Assembly: GCA_025352695.1 (NCBI GenBank)
Contig: JANXSK010000014.1
Span: 1-63,867 of the forward strand
DNA length: 63,867 nt
Direction of reading: 5' to 3'
Source: Ferruginibacter sp.
Lineage (GTDB): Bacteria > Bacteroidota > Bacteroidia > Chitinophagales > Chitinophagaceae
Shown here: one piece after another, positions 47,207-56,791 of the stretch
How the letters are laid out: each line of letters starts with the position of its first letter
Numbering within the stretch: the first letter of the stretch is position 1
Translations under genes and position numbers: made by a program
The notes under the pieces: model-generated
What the model was told of the DNA's origin: nothing
The model's input: the letters and a program-made list of their open reading frames with translations, nothing else
Database searches by the model: none

Positions 47207-47887
47207 TTATTTTATCAATGCGTCAATATCTTCATCTCCATCTAAATTATTCATTTGACGCAAAATATCATTGTAGCGATTGGAAACGTAAGTGCTTAAT
47301 GGTTTTATTGTATAAACTTTGGGGTTGGGCAACACTGCTGCAATCATTGCGGCTTCTGCCTTGGTGAGATTTTTTGCATCCTTATTAAAATATGCTTTTG
47401 CTGCTGCTTGAACACCAAAAATTCCTTTGCCCATTTCTGCCACATTTAAATACATTTCTAAAATGCGTTTTTTGCTCCACATCTTTTCAATCATAAAAGT
47501 AAAATATACTTCAAGCCCTTTTCTAAACATGCTTCTGCCTTGCCATAAAAAAACATTTTTTGCTACTTGCTGACTAATGGTGCTTGCTCCCCTTACTTTG
47601 GTTACATGTTTTTTATTGTAGTTCATCGCCTTCTTAATGGCTTTTATGTCAAACCCATTGTGATTAGGGAATAACTGATCTTCACTTGCCATTACTGCAA
47701 GTTTTATATTCGGGCTCATTTCGTCGAAAGAAACATAATCTCTTTGTAAACCATAACCTTGCAACAGACTTGCTGTTTGTGTAAATGTGATAGGAGGATT
47801 TATCCATTTACAAAAAATGATATAAACAAATTGTAAGATAAAAAGCCAAAACAAAATTTTTTTAAAAATGCGCCAGGCTCTTTGCAT
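47207..47887 (-). CDS. mtgA: Monofunctional peptidoglycan glycosyltransferase
   Basis: GT51 enzyme of 226 residues that polymerises lipid II glycan strands. One N-terminal membrane helix (about 9-28) precedes the catalytic domain with MASEDQLFPNHNGFD (catalytic glutamate), RGASTISQQVAKNVFLW, MYLNVAEMGKGIFGVQAAAKAYF and AAVLPNPKVYT. There is no transpeptidase domain, hence monofunctional. It is followed by a 233-bp gap before kdnB and preceded by a hypothetical gene 33 bp away. Confidence 0.95.
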   Translation of the reverse strand: MQRAWRIFKKILFWLFILQFVYIIFCKWINPPITFTQTASLLQGYGLQRDYVSFDEMSPNIKLAVMASEDQLFPNHNGFDIKAIKKAMNYNKKHVTKVRGASTISQQVAKNVFLWQGRSMFRKGLEVYFTFMIEKMWSKKRILEMYLNVAEMGKGIFGVQAAAKAYFNKDAKNLTKAEAAMIAAVLPNPKVYTIKPLSTYVSNRYNDILRQMNNLDGDEDIDALIK

Positions 47888-47920
47888 AGTATAACCACTT
47901 AATTTTATGCAATATACTAT

Positions 47921-48475
47921 TTAAGGCTTTTTATTATTGGATACGCTAACATAAATCAAAGAATATCTTTTTCCAATCACCATTCCTTTTCCTCCGAGTT
48001 TGGCCATCAGGTAGCCAATTCCTCCCAAAGCGACGCCACCAAGCATTAGCTCTGGGCTAAATTTTTCTCTGTCGGCAACATAAACTATTGCACTGGCCAC
48101 GGTAAGTAAAATGCCGCCGCCTACCAATGTTGCTGCGCTGCCGGATAAATTAAATTTACGTCCCGTTCTGCCAATTGCTTTTATTTGGTTGTAGTGATAT
48201 TGATACCGATAGCTGGCAACTGTATCTAAAACGTATACACCTAAATTTGTAGGAATTTGTTGTATTACAAATTGTCGTAGAAAAAGTGTGTCATTTTTAA
48301 TTTGTGTAATCAACGCTTCGATGTAACTGCCCTGCTCGTTTGTAAAAGAAATATTACTACCGGCATAATATGTCCCGATCGTTTTATGATTTTTTTTAAA
48401 CAAAATAAAATCCGTCGACTGGCTAAAAAGATGCTGGCCAATGATAAGCGAAATTATAAGCAAGGGTAGCTTCAT
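47921..48475 (-). CDS. Hypothetical exported protein with glycine-rich membrane segment
   Basis: About 184 residues from the ATG at 48475, which gives a signal peptide (MKLPLLIISLIIGQHLFSQS); an upstream ATG at 48493 adds six residues. I do not recognise the family. The first part looks like a small beta-rich domain (YYAGSNISFTNEQGSYIEAL, DTLFLRQFVIQQIP), the second contains two short hydrophobic Gly-rich stretches (about 115-160). Its upstream neighbour on the same strand is lysE (50 bp) and its downstream neighbour mtgA (33 bp), so an envelope role is possible but unproven. Confidence 0.75.
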   Translation of the reverse strand: MKLPLLIISLIIGQHLFSQSTDFILFKKNHKTIGTYYAGSNISFTNEQGSYIEALITQIKNDTLFLRQFVIQQIPTNLGVYVLDTVASYRYQYHYNQIKAIGRTGRKFNLSGSAATLVGGGILLTVASAIVYVADREKFSPELMLGGVALGGIGYLMAKLGGKGMVIGKRYSLIYVSVSNNKKP

Positions 48476-48525
48476 ACTGTAAAATAAAGACAACTTATGA
48501 TAAATCGAAAAATGATTCGTTAATG

Positions 48526-49152
48526 TTATTTGGATGAATAAAAAACACCTGCAATTAATACTACACCAAACACCAGCAGAATTAATCCTGAAATTTTATT
48601 TATAAGCGAAATGTTTTTTTCGTTTAGTTTGGTTCTTAATTTTCCTGCTAGTACAACCTTTAAAATATCTGAAGCTCCATTTAAAATAAGACAGGTAGAA
48701 AAAATAATGATACGCTGGTTTATGGTATGGGTTGGTGCAAGGGCGGTAGCTGTGGTTAGCCAAAAAAACATTAATGCCGGATTTAGCGTATTTATAAAAA
48801 AACCCGAAACAACTAATTTGGCATGTGTTCGTGCAGTAATAACAATTTTGTTTTCATCTTCTTTAATATGAATTTTTTTAAAGAAAAGATAATACACTCC
48901 CATTGCAATTAAAAAAAAACTGCCTGTTAAACCAATTGCTTTTTTAAAATCTAATAATTGAGAAACCCATTCGGTAAATACATTACTTAATATTACCAAG
49001 AGCAAATCGCTCAGCCAAACGCCAGCAACAAAACTAAGTCCTCCGGATCGCCCATTATTGATACTTTGCTTTATAATGGTAAAAATAACAGGACCAACTG
49101 TAAATATCAACAGTAAGCTAACGGCAAAACCTTTTAATAATGCTTCAGTCAT
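48526..49152 (-). CDS. LysE family translocator
   Basis: Inner-membrane exporter of 208 residues with six hydrophobic helices. It shows the family start LLIFTVGPVIFTIIKQSINNGRSGGLSFVAGVWLSD with the GP and small-residue pattern, and the second-half motif FFINTLNPALMFFW. LysE/RhtB members export amino acids or related metabolites; the substrate is not deducible. It lies in a minus-strand run between the DUF2480 gene (61 bp) and the hypothetical exported protein (50 bp). Confidence 0.92.
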   Translation of the reverse strand: MTEALLKGFAVSLLLIFTVGPVIFTIIKQSINNGRSGGLSFVAGVWLSDLLLVILSNVFTEWVSQLLDFKKAIGLTGSFFLIAMGVYYLFFKKIHIKEDENKIVITARTHAKLVVSGFFINTLNPALMFFWLTTATALAPTHTINQRIIIFSTCLILNGASDILKVVLAGKLRTKLNEKNISLINKISGLILLVFGVVLIAGVFYSSK

Positions 49153-49213
49153 TAAAAATATATAGTGGGAAGATATGGTGAAGATAAAAAATAAAGCTAA
49201 GGCAATAAATTAA

Positions 49214-49720
49214 TTACTTCTTTTTAAATATCGGAACGGTGCTGCAAGGTTCCCCATACATAATGCTTTTAGATACTGGTCTCAGCAATTGGGTTGCCAG
49301 TAGATACGCGGCTTCCCCAACAGGTATTTCGCCACACCCTTTTATTACTACACGTTTATCGGTAAAATCGGTAACCGGCATTTGTTCAATATTTTTTAAA
49401 AGCAAATTCCTTTTTAATTCCTCAGCTGTTCCAAATGCAATTTCCTTTACTACAGGCTGTAAATAACTTGCAGCCAGCATATATGCCCACATTGGTATTA
49501 CAGCATCTGCACTACATGTTACTGCCACCACTTTTCCAGTATAAACAGTAAGATCTAGATTTTTAAGACTTTCTCTAAAATCTTTTTCTTTTAAAATAAG
49601 GCCCATAAAAAGATAGTCTTTCATATCAAAAAGGACTATAGCTTCCTTCGGATAAAATTCCTCCAGATCTAGTGTAACGATACCACTTTCACTTATCTTA
49701 TTTACAAATACTTCTTCCAT
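49214..49720 (-). CDS. DUF2480 family protein
   Basis: 168 residues from the ATG at 49720 (MEEVFVNKISESGIVTLDLE); a longer frame from 49798 lacks family-like sequence. DUF2480 proteins are restricted to Bacteroidota. Visible conserved blocks are FYPKEAIVLFDMKDYLFMGL, VAVTCSADAVIPMWAYML and VVIKGCGEIPVGEAAY. The two conserved cysteines (in VTCSAD and KGCGEIP) suggest a metal or redox site, but no function is known. Cytoplasmic. A terminator lies upstream, between it and ppiD. Confidence 0.88.
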   Translation of the reverse strand: MEEVFVNKISESGIVTLDLEEFYPKEAIVLFDMKDYLFMGLILKEKDFRESLKNLDLTVYTGKVVAVTCSADAVIPMWAYMLAASYLQPVVKEIAFGTAEELKRNLLLKNIEQMPVTDFTDKRVVIKGCGEIPVGEAAYLLATQLLRPVSKSIMYGEPCSTVPIFKKK

Positions 49721-49823
49721 TGTTGCAAAATTAACATTAATAGCATTGCATATGTTGCATATCTTTTTCGATTGAAGAAAATATTTACCAAGTAACATTG
49801 CATTAAATTATGCGTTAGGGCAT

Positions 49824-49854
49824 AAAAAAACCGTGCCTTAAGCTCGGTTTTTTT
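49824..49854 (-). terminator. Terminator of ppiD
   Basis: 10-bp perfect stem AAAAAAACCG / CGGTTTTTTT with an 11-nt loop, 22 bp past the ppiD stop on the minus strand. The T run forms the distal stem arm. Confidence 0.8.
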
Positions 49855-49875
49855 ATTTTAGGACTATGTCAAAAA

Positions 49876-51993
49876 CTAAAATATTTTGCTCCTACTATCT
49901 TTGATATCTGCAAGTTTTTTTAGGGATTCAAAAAAGCTGTAGGTTGTTTGCACCATTGTTCTTGTTTTGGCTTTGACTTGTTCTGCAATTACATCGGCTG
50001 TTTCTGAAGTTTTATTACCCACGCTATTCACTTTTATTACATACACACCATTGGTTCCTACAATTGGTTCAGATACCTTAGCTTGATAAGCTTTGTTAAA
50101 TGCGGCTCCAATTACTTTTGGTTCTTGTCCAACACCATTTATTATCTGTGCATTAAAAGTTAATGTAGAATCTGCTCCTGCCAAACCAACCGAAACACTA
50201 TAAGTTGCCGCAGCCGTTTCTAATGTGGAGCCTGTACTTAGTTTTTTTACAATTTCTTCCCCCTTTTTCAGATTGCGAATAGTTAATTCTACCATTGGTC
50301 TCGCTGTTGTAGGATCAGGTAATCCTGCTGGTTGTATTTTTTCTACTACCGCAACAATAAATTGATCTTCAATATTAAAAGCTTCGCTAACATCTCCCTG
50401 TTTTGCTTCAAAAGCCCACTTAATTAATTGTCTTGCATCTTGTAAACCTCCTAGTTGAAAATCATTCTCTTTAACCAATGTTGGAAAGGCAATTTTCCTC
50501 AATCCGTTTTTTGCTATATAGGCATCTAATGTTTTAGCATTTCTTGCTTCTCCAGATAACTTTGTTGCCCGTACACTTGCGTTATTAATTGTTTCGTCAC
50601 TTGGTAAAATTTCCTTTGCAGTGTAAGCAATTTTGTAAGCTGTTTCAAAATTCTTTTGGCTCATTATTTCTATATACTCATATCCAAAATCAGTTTTAAC
50701 TATTTTTTTATCTGTGGTTGCACCATAAAAAATTGTTTCTGCAAATTCTTTTGGAAGACTGCTAAATTGAGCTAAAGGAAAATCATATTCACCTTTTTTA
50801 TCTTTACTGCCTGGATCATCACTATACAGCAATACCAATTTATTAAAATCTTCACCACTTTTAATTGCTATTTCAATACTATCAATTCTTTTTTTACCAA
50901 TGCTATCACTAAGTATCTGTTCGCCCGATTGTGCATTTCTTGTAGCTATTAATATATGTCTGCATTTTACACTATCTGGTAATTGACGATTACCAATCAT
51001 TTTTGCCAATACGATATTTTTACCATCCACATAAGGTCCAAATACAGCTCCGTTTGGCAAACCTGTTATTGAATCTTTTTGAGACATTGTCAATTTAGAT
51101 TTAGGCTGATAACCATCATCAAAATTTATTGCGCTCATATTTCTCGCAACAAAAACCTTTGCATTCGTATCTGTTATAAAAGCGGTTTTTAAGTTTTTAA
51201 GGATTTCCAAGGTTTTCAACGTATCAGCACTGTTAGCATTTGCATTAAAACTTACATAAGAAATAATTCGTCCTCCATCTTGTTTATAAATATTTTTATG
51301 CTTCCCCATGTAATCTACTATTTCCTGGTCGCTTACTTTTACAATACTGTCATTAATAATATTGTATGGTACAGCAACATAAGATATATTGGCAAATATT
51401 TTATTTTCTGTGTTTTCCTTTTCCTGCATCCAGGAAGTATAATAAGCACTTGCTGCCAGTAAGCTGCTGTATTTATTTGCCAATGTTTGTAACATTAGTG
51501 GTTCTACAATTTGAGATTCAATGGCATCTCTTTGTTCTCCTTTTGCTTTTTTAGCCTGCAACCACCATTGTTTTGCTTTTTCGATATCGTATTGACCTGT
51601 AGCTTTATCTGTAAAAGCTTGCTTTAAAGTTTGTGGTGCATCTTCGCTAAATAAAATACTACTTAATTCCTTTGGAGAAAAAACCAGACCGAGTTTTTCA
51701 AATTCACTGTTTAATATCTTTTCTGTAACTATTTGGTCCCAGGCACTCTGACGCAGCTGGTATACTTCAGCACCAGAAACTCTACCACCTCGTTGGTCTT
51801 CTAATTGTTTAACTTTATCTGTCAGGGTTTTGCTATCAATCGTCTCTCCATTAATTTTACCAATAGATGAATTTGAACTGCTATGACTATTTGCAGTTTT
51901 GGAATCCATCATTATAAAACCAATTAAACTTAACGCAATAACACCAATAACAATAGCTGATCCTTTGTCACGAATATTCTGAATAATTTGCAT
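49876..51993 (-). CDS. ppiD: PpiD-like membrane-anchored peptidylprolyl isomerase
   Basis: Envelope folding factor of 705 residues. A single N-terminal membrane anchor (about 11-29, IVIGVIALSLIGFIMMD) is followed by a SurA/PpiD N-terminal chaperone domain (INGETIDSKTLTDKVKQLE...) and a parvulin domain at about 340-440 (VKCRHILIATRN, KSGEDFNKLVLLYSDDPGSKDKKGEYDF, TDFGYEYIEIMSQ). A second parvulin-like region lies further on. It is transcribed from a near-perfect Bacteroidota promoter (52019-52049) and ended by a hairpin. Confidence 0.94.
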   Translation of the reverse strand: MQIIQNIRDKGSAIVIGVIALSLIGFIMMDSKTANSHSSSNSSIGKINGETIDSKTLTDKVKQLEDQRGGRVSGAEVYQLRQSAWDQIVTEKILNSEFEKLGLVFSPKELSSILFSEDAPQTLKQAFTDKATGQYDIEKAKQWWLQAKKAKGEQRDAIESQIVEPLMLQTLANKYSSLLAASAYYTSWMQEKENTENKIFANISYVAVPYNIINDSIVKVSDQEIVDYMGKHKNIYKQDGGRIISYVSFNANANSADTLKTLEILKNLKTAFITDTNAKVFVARNMSAINFDDGYQPKSKLTMSQKDSITGLPNGAVFGPYVDGKNIVLAKMIGNRQLPDSVKCRHILIATRNAQSGEQILSDSIGKKRIDSIEIAIKSGEDFNKLVLLYSDDPGSKDKKGEYDFPLAQFSSLPKEFAETIFYGATTDKKIVKTDFGYEYIEIMSQKNFETAYKIAYTAKEILPSDETINNASVRATKLSGEARNAKTLDAYIAKNGLRKIAFPTLVKENDFQLGGLQDARQLIKWAFEAKQGDVSEAFNIEDQFIVAVVEKIQPAGLPDPTTARPMVELTIRNLKKGEEIVKKLSTGSTLETAAATYSVSVGLAGADSTLTFNAQIINGVGQEPKVIGAAFNKAYQAKVSEPIVGTNGVYVIKVNSVGNKTSETADVIAEQVKAKTRTMVQTTYSFFESLKKLADIKDSRSKIF

Positions 51994-52565
51994 TGTATAC
52001 TTATATTAAAATGGATGGCAAAAATAGGGTAAATATGTATATTAACAAACTGTGGATAACATAGGTAAACTTAGTAGACGCTAGTTAAAAAATAATTCCT
52101 AGTTTAAAACTAAAATTAGTGTGCTATATAATGTTATTTTTACCTATTAACATTACCTTGTTAATAAACAGGATATACAGTTGATAACTATAGCTTTTAA
52201 ATAAAAAAACGGGGGAAAGTTGGCGTAAAACTTGTCGTCTTTGATGGCATTAGCAGTTTCAATGTTAACTAAGTATCATTTATTAGGTACCTGATTAACA
52301 TCGATAAATATCGATAATAGTTTTTTATTATCCTCCTTTATTTTTATTAGCGCATGTGTAAAAAAATTTTACTTTATTTTAATAAGTAATAGCAGGTAGA
52401 AAAATTTATTAAGTATATCAATTATATAAATGTTAATTACCTGTTTATATTGGTGGATAAAACCATTAATTTAATTTTACAAAAAAATAAAAATATTTGT
52501 TTCCACAAATTAACATCCCTAGTAATAGTAAGTTAATTTAAAATAAAAAAATACTAATACATATT
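51994..52565. other. Very AT-rich 572-bp intergenic region with DnaA-box-like sites (candidate origin)
   Basis: Divergent gap between ppiD (minus) and nadA (plus). It contains one perfect DnaA box (TGTGGATAA, 52051-52059), a one-mismatch box (GGTGGATAA, 52452-52460) and weaker ones at 52179-52187, 52327-52335 and 52499-52507. Long A/T runs could serve as an unwinding element. Gene direction to the left is mainly minus and to the right mainly plus, as expected around an origin. No dnaA gene is nearby, so the assignment is tentative. Confidence 0.35.
52019..52049 (-). promoter_or_regulatory. Near-perfect Bacteroidota promoter of ppiD
   Basis: Minus-strand TTTG (complement of 52046-52049), 19-nt spacer, TATTTTTG (complement of 52019-52026). 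Both boxes and spacing match the consensus exactly. A DnaA box begins 2 bp upstream of the -33 element. Confidence 0.75.
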
Positions 52566-53570
52566 ATGATAGATATTAACACTGCAAAAGGCAATATTGA
52601 AGCTATAGGATTTATGGATATTGATATAGATGTTAATCTCGATTTGTTTGCAGAAATCGAAAAAATTAAAAAGGAAAAAAATGCAATTGTATTGGCACAT
52701 TATTATCAGGAACCTGATATTCAAGATGTGGCAGATTTTATTGGTGACAGTTTAGGATTAGCTCAACAGGCAGAGAAAACAAAAGCAGATATCATAGTCT
52801 TTGCGGGCGTACATTTTATGGCAGAAACCGCAAAAATTTTGAATCCAAATAAAAAGGTTTTATTGCCAGATTTAAAGGCAGGTTGCTCTTTAAGTGATAG
52901 TGCTCCGCCGGATTTATTTAAATTATTTAAAGATAAACATCCCGATCATCTGGTTATTACTTATATCAACTGTTCGGCTGGTATGAAAGCTTTAAGTGAT
53001 ATTATTTGCACCAGCAGTAATGCGGAAAAAATAATTGAAACTTTACCAATAGATCAAAAAATAATATTTGCACCTGATAAAAATTTAGGTGCTTATCTGA
53101 ATAAAAAAACTGGCAGACAAATGATTTTATGGAATGGTGCATGCATGGTTCATGAAATTTTTAGTTTGGAAAAAATAATAAAATTAAAAATAAGGCATCC
53201 AAAAGCAAAAGTAATTGCACATCCTGAATGTGAGGAAGTTGTATTGCGTATTGCAGATTATATAGGTAGTACCACTGGCTTATTAAAGTTTTCTATAGAA
53301 AGTGAAGCGGATGAATTTATTGTTGTTACTGAAACTGGCATACTTCACCAGATGCAAATAAGCTCTCCTAATAAAACTTTTATTACTGCACCTCCTAATA
53401 ATAGCTGCGCATGCAATGATTGTCCTCACATGAAACTAAATACCCTAGAAAAGTTATATTTATGTATGCAATACGAAACTCCGGAAATTATAATGAGTGA
53501 CTCTTTACTTATTGCAGCTAAAAAGCCGATACAAAGAATGTTAGCAATTAGCAAACAATATGGTTTATAG
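52566..53570 (+). CDS. nadA: Quinolinate synthase
   Basis: [4Fe-4S] enzyme condensing iminoaspartate with dihydroxyacetone phosphate in de novo NAD synthesis, 334 residues. The three cluster cysteines are C107 (AGCSLSD), C193 (NGACMVHE) and one of the C-terminal group C281/C283/C286 ([10 protein letters not shown]), where C283-x2-C286 forms the CxxC pair known from some NadA proteins. [20 protein letters not shown] and AHPECEEVV are also typical. nadB and nadC are not in the window; nadD lies 2.3 kb downstream. Confidence 0.97.
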   Translation: MIDINTAKGNIEAIGFMDIDIDVNLDLFAEIEKIKKEKNAIVLAHYYQEPDIQDVADFIGDSLGLAQQAEKTKADIIVFAGVHFMAETAKILNPNKKVLLPDLKAGCSLSDSAPPDLFKLFKDKHPDHLVITYINCSAGMKALSDIICTSSNAEKIIETLPIDQKIIFAPDKNLGAYLNKKTGRQMILWNGACMVHEIFSLEKIIKLKIRHPKAKVIAHPECEEVVLRIADYIGSTTGLLKFSIESEADEFIVVTETGILHQMQISSPNKTFITAPPNNSCACNDCPHMKLNTLEKLYLCMQYETPEIIMSDSLLIAAKKPIQRMLAISKQYGL

Positions 53571-53636
53571 TTTTTTATAAATATCTGGTAGATATGTAAT
53601 ACTTTGCTATATAATCATACCTAATAAATTTTTTTT

Positions 53637-54578
53637 ATGGGAATTCCTTCTGTTGACCTTGCTGATTTTTTAAGTGGTGATATTAAGAGAAAAGCTGCTT
53701 TTGTTAATTTATTAGGTTATGCATATGAAGATGTTGGTTTTGTTGCAGTAAAAAATCATGGTATATCTGAAGATTTGATTATTGAATTATACAAACAGGT
53801 TCAGCGGTTTTTTTCTTTGCCCAATGAAGAAAAAAAGCAATACGAAGATCCACTGCTTGCGGGCCAAAGAGGTTATACAAGTTTTGGTAAAGAACATGCA
53901 AAAGGTTTTGACGCTCCCGATTTAAAAGAATTTTATCAATATGGTCAAGTGTCAATAAATAGGTTTAATGAGGAAGAATATCCTTTAAATATTTCAGTGA
54001 AAGAATTAAAAGGGTTTAATATAATTTTTGAAACAGCTTTCAGCGCTTTTGAAAATGCAGGTAAGATATTATTACAGGCAATATCGATTTATCTTGGTTT
54101 AGATGAATTTTATTTTGATGATTATGTAATTAATGGCAATTCAATTCTTCGTTCTATTCATTATCCTCCAATTACTACTGAACCTGTTAGTGCTATTAGA
54201 GCCGAGCAGCATGAAGATATTAATTTAATTACTTTATTAGTTGGTGCATCTGCTGATGGTTTACAAATACTAACTAAAAATAAAGAATGGGTTGCAGTCA
54301 CATCTTTGCCAGACCAGATTGTTGTAAATGTGGGTGATATGTTGCAGCGTTTAACTAACAATAAGTTACGAAGTACAACCCATAAAGTTGTAAATCCTTC
54401 TAAAGAATTATGGCATACTTCCAGGTTTTCTATTCCTTTTTTCTTGCATCCTAAATCTAGTATGAGTTTACGCTGTCTGGATTTATGCATTGATGATAAT
54501 AATCCAAAAGCTTATGCTGATATTACCGCAGGTGAATATTTAAATGAACGGTTACTCGAAATTGGTTTAAAAAAGTAA
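53637..54578 (+). CDS. 2-oxoglutarate/Fe(II)-dependent oxygenase (isopenicillin N synthase-like)
   Basis: 313 residues. N-terminal DIOX_N-type domain (GYAYEDVGFVAVKNHGISED) and C-terminal double-stranded beta-helix with HxD in EQHEDINLITLL, the distal histidine in STTHKVVNP and the 2OG-binding arginine in RFSIPFFLHP. It belongs to the family of plant and fungal 2OG oxygenases that is sporadic in bacteria. Substrate unknown. It lies 66 bp behind nadA and 52 bp before chrA, all on the plus strand; an operon is possible but chrA has its own promoter-like element. Confidence 0.93.
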   Translation: MGIPSVDLADFLSGDIKRKAAFVNLLGYAYEDVGFVAVKNHGISEDLIIELYKQVQRFFSLPNEEKKQYEDPLLAGQRGYTSFGKEHAKGFDAPDLKEFYQYGQVSINRFNEEEYPLNISVKELKGFNIIFETAFSAFENAGKILLQAISIYLGLDEFYFDDYVINGNSILRSIHYPPITTEPVSAIRAEQHEDINLITLLVGASADGLQILTKNKEWVAVTSLPDQIVVNVGDMLQRLTNNKLRSTTHKVVNPSKELWHTSRFSIPFFLHPKSSMSLRCLDLCIDDNNPKAYADITAGEYLNERLLEIGLKK

Positions 54579-54618
54579 CCGCCTGTTTTTTAACAGTTAT
54601 AATTATTTTTTAATTAAA

Positions 54619-54626
54619 TATTTTTG
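54619..54626 (+). promoter_or_regulatory. -7 promoter element of chrA, predicted leaderless
   Basis: TATTTTTG, exact TAnnTTTG, ends 4 nt before the TTG at 54631. It supports this TTG as the start codon at the 5' end of a leaderless message. Confidence 0.45.
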
Positions 54627-54630
54627 ATTA

Positions 54631-55881
54631 TTGTATTTTCTACGCCATATACCATTTCTTAAAGCTGTATTATTACATAGTATTACCGCATTTGGAGGGC
54701 CTCAGGGGCATTTAGGGATGATGATAAAGACATTTGTAGATAAACGTAGGGATCTTACAAAGGAAGAACTAATGGAGTATGTATCATTTTGTCAAATGCT
54801 GCCAGGAGCTTCCTCAACCCAAACACTAACATTAATTGGGTATAAGAGAGGTGGTATTTCATTGGCTATTGTAACATTAATTATTTGGATTTTACCAGCA
54901 TGCATTTTAATGGGTATTTTGTCTTTTATAGTTAGTAAGATTGGGACAAATAATCTTCAAACAAGTGCCTTTCAATTTATACAATCAATGGCAATTGGAT
55001 TTTTAGCTTTTGCTGGCTTTAGAACTTATAAAATTTCTGTAAATAATTTTATAACTACGGTTATAATGTTGTTATCGACTACTGGTACTTTTCTATTTTT
55101 TAAAACGCCCTGGGTATTTCCAATACTAATAATTTTAGGAGGTATTACTACTAATTTTAGTAATATACGTATACCACAAAAGGAAAAAATAAAGCCTAAA
55201 CAAATTCGTTGGACTAATATTTGGCTTTTTGTACTCCTTTTTATTGTAGCGGGATATTTGAGTGAAACAGCACGTAAACAAAATTGGGAGAATAGAAAAG
55301 CTTTTAATCTTTTTGAAAACTTTTATAGATTTGGAAGTTTTGTTTTTGGTGGAGGAGATGTTTTAATTCCGATGATGTTAGATCAATACGTTGCAAGACC
55401 AACTGCCCCTAAATTTGTTAATACAAAAGACAATATAATAAGAATCGAAAAAAGTGAATTACTTACAGGCGCTGGAATTGTTAGAGCTATACCTGGACCT
55501 GTTTTTTCTATTGCTTCTTTTACAGGGGGCATTGCTTTAAAAAATGAAGGTTATAGAAAACAAGTTTTGGGTTGTTTTATTGGATCTGTTGGCATTTTTT
55601 TACCTAGTGCTTTATTGGTTCTTTTTTTCTTTCCTGTGTGGCAGTATTTAAAAAAGTTCGTAGTTGTTTATAGAGCTTTAGAAGGAATTAATGCAGTGGT
55701 AGTAGGTTTAATGTTTGGGTCAACTATTTTTTTAATAAAAGATATTTCTGTGCTACCAATTAATATCGTTTCAGTTTTAAATATTATTGTAATAAGTGGA
55801 ACGATTTTTACACTTTTATTTACTAAAACACCAGCGCCTATTATTGTTATGGTCTGCTTAATTTTAGGATTGATATTTTAG
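54631..55881 (+). CDS. chrA: Chromate/anion transporter (CHR family, two-domain)
   Basis: Membrane protein of 416 residues made of two homologous halves, each starting with a family motif: [15 protein letters not shown] and [18 protein letters not shown] in the first, [14 protein letters not shown] and [19 protein letters not shown] in the second. About 10 helices. The first codon is TTG: an in-frame TGA two codons upstream excludes extension, and the next ATG would lose the conserved FGGP motif. It is annotated as chromate efflux in the family, though many members have other physiological anions. Its end overlaps the convergent nadD by 4 bp. Confidence 0.92.
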   Translation: MYFLRHIPFLKAVLLHSITAFGGPQGHLGMMIKTFVDKRRDLTKEELMEYVSFCQMLPGASSTQTLTLIGYKRGGISLAIVTLIIWILPACILMGILSFIVSKIGTNNLQTSAFQFIQSMAIGFLAFAGFRTYKISVNNFITTVIMLLSTTGTFLFFKTPWVFPILIILGGITTNFSNIRIPQKEKIKPKQIRWTNIWLFVLLFIVAGYLSETARKQNWENRKAFNLFENFYRFGSFVFGGGDVLIPMMLDQYVARPTAPKFVNTKDNIIRIEKSELLTGAGIVRAIPGPVFSIASFTGGIALKNEGYRKQVLGCFIGSVGIFLPSALLVLFFFPVWQYLKKFVVVYRALEGINAVVVGLMFGSTIFLIKDISVLPINIVSVLNIIVISGTIFTLLFTKTPAPIIVMVCLILGLIF

Positions 55882-56447
55882 CGGTAATAATTATTTTTTA
55901 TTATCTCTTCCAAAACATTTTCAGGAAGTAAATACCTACTTGATTTATTTTCTTTTATTAAATTACGTATATAGGTTGATGATATTTCAAGTAATGGGGC
56001 TTTTAATATTTTTATATCTGCTTCTATGGTATTCTTTATTTCAAAGCCTGTTCTTTCATAAACGTGTATTCTATGGTTTTTTATAATGACGTTGTAATTT
56101 TTCCATCTAGATAAATTACTAAAACTGTCACTTCCCATTATTATAGAAAATTCATTTTTTGGGTATTTTTCTGTTAAATAAGCAAGTGTATCAACAGTAT
56201 AGGATGGTTTAGGTAAATCAAATTCTACCTTGGAAGCTTTTAAATTATATTCACCCTCAATAGCAGTTTGTATTAGATGCAGTCTTGCATATTCGTTCAA
56301 TAAAGAAGAAGGACTTTTAAATGGATTTTGTGGAGAAACAACCATCCATACTTGTTGTAAATCTGTTTCATTTAATACATGCTTGGCAATAATTAAATGA
56401 CCTACATGCACGGGATTAAACGAGCCAAAATAGAGACCAACTTTCAT
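55878..56447 (-). CDS. nadD: Nicotinate-nucleotide adenylyltransferase
   Basis: Nucleotidyltransferase of NAD synthesis, 189 residues. [20 protein letters not shown] carries the HxGH motif, [14 protein letters not shown] is the substrate block, and [15 protein letters not shown] the ISSTxxR motif. It lies 17 bp downstream of feoA on the same strand, probably cotranscribed. With nadA 2.3 kb away this gives two NAD genes in the region. Typical size and complete. Confidence 0.96.
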   Translation of the reverse strand: MKVGLYFGSFNPVHVGHLIIAKHVLNETDLQQVWMVVSPQNPFKSPSSLLNEYARLHLIQTAIEGEYNLKASKVEFDLPKPSYTVDTLAYLTEKYPKNEFSIIMGSDSFSNLSRWKNYNVIIKNHRIHVYERTGFEIKNTIEADIKILKAPLLEISSTYIRNLIKENKSSRYLLPENVLEEIIKNNYYR

Positions 56448-56464
56448 ACAAAAAGAATAAGCAT

Positions 56465-56719
56465 TTAATTATTTATATTGGCATTATCCACTACAATTTC
56501 TTCTACCCATATATTTTCAGCCTCATTTATTCTAAGACTTAAATGATAACCAGATACCAGTATGGATATAGGATCACCAAGAGGCGCTTTTTGTTCTATT
56601 ATTATTACCTCCCCAGGAACACACCCCATTTCCATTAATTTTAAGAAAATATCATCTTTTTCAAAATATTTTATAACTACAGATTTGCCTACTTTTATCT
56701 CAGAGAGTCGCCTTTCCAT
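56465..56719 (-). CDS. feoA: FeoA family protein
   Basis: 84-residue SH3-like protein: RRLSEIKVGKSVVIKYFEKD, LKLMEMGCVPGEVIIIEQKAPLGDP and ILVSGYHLSLRINEAENIWV. FeoA normally supports the ferrous-iron permease FeoB, but no feoB is adjacent; nadD follows instead after 17 bp. It may regulate FeoB encoded elsewhere or have another role. A 6-bp inverted repeat lies between its predicted transcription start and its ATG. Confidence 0.9.
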   Translation of the reverse strand: MERRLSEIKVGKSVVIKYFEKDDIFLKLMEMGCVPGEVIIIEQKAPLGDPISILVSGYHLSLRINEAENIWVEEIVVDNANINN

Positions 56720-56720
56720 C

Positions 56721-56748
56721 CTAACAGTTTTTTGTTAGTGCAAAAGTA
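56721..56748 (-). promoter_or_regulatory. -7 element and leader dyad of feoA-nadD
   Basis: Minus-strand TACTTTTG (complement of 56741-56748) matches TAnnTTTG. Between it and the ATG at 56719 lies CTAACA / TGTTAG (56721-56726 and 56733-56738) with a 7-nt loop, directly abutting the start codon. It could be an operator over the transcription start or a 5' hairpin in the short leader. Confidence 0.4.
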
Positions 56749-56791
56749 TTCATTCATGATTGTTCTTTATTTTATAATATTAAATTTAACT

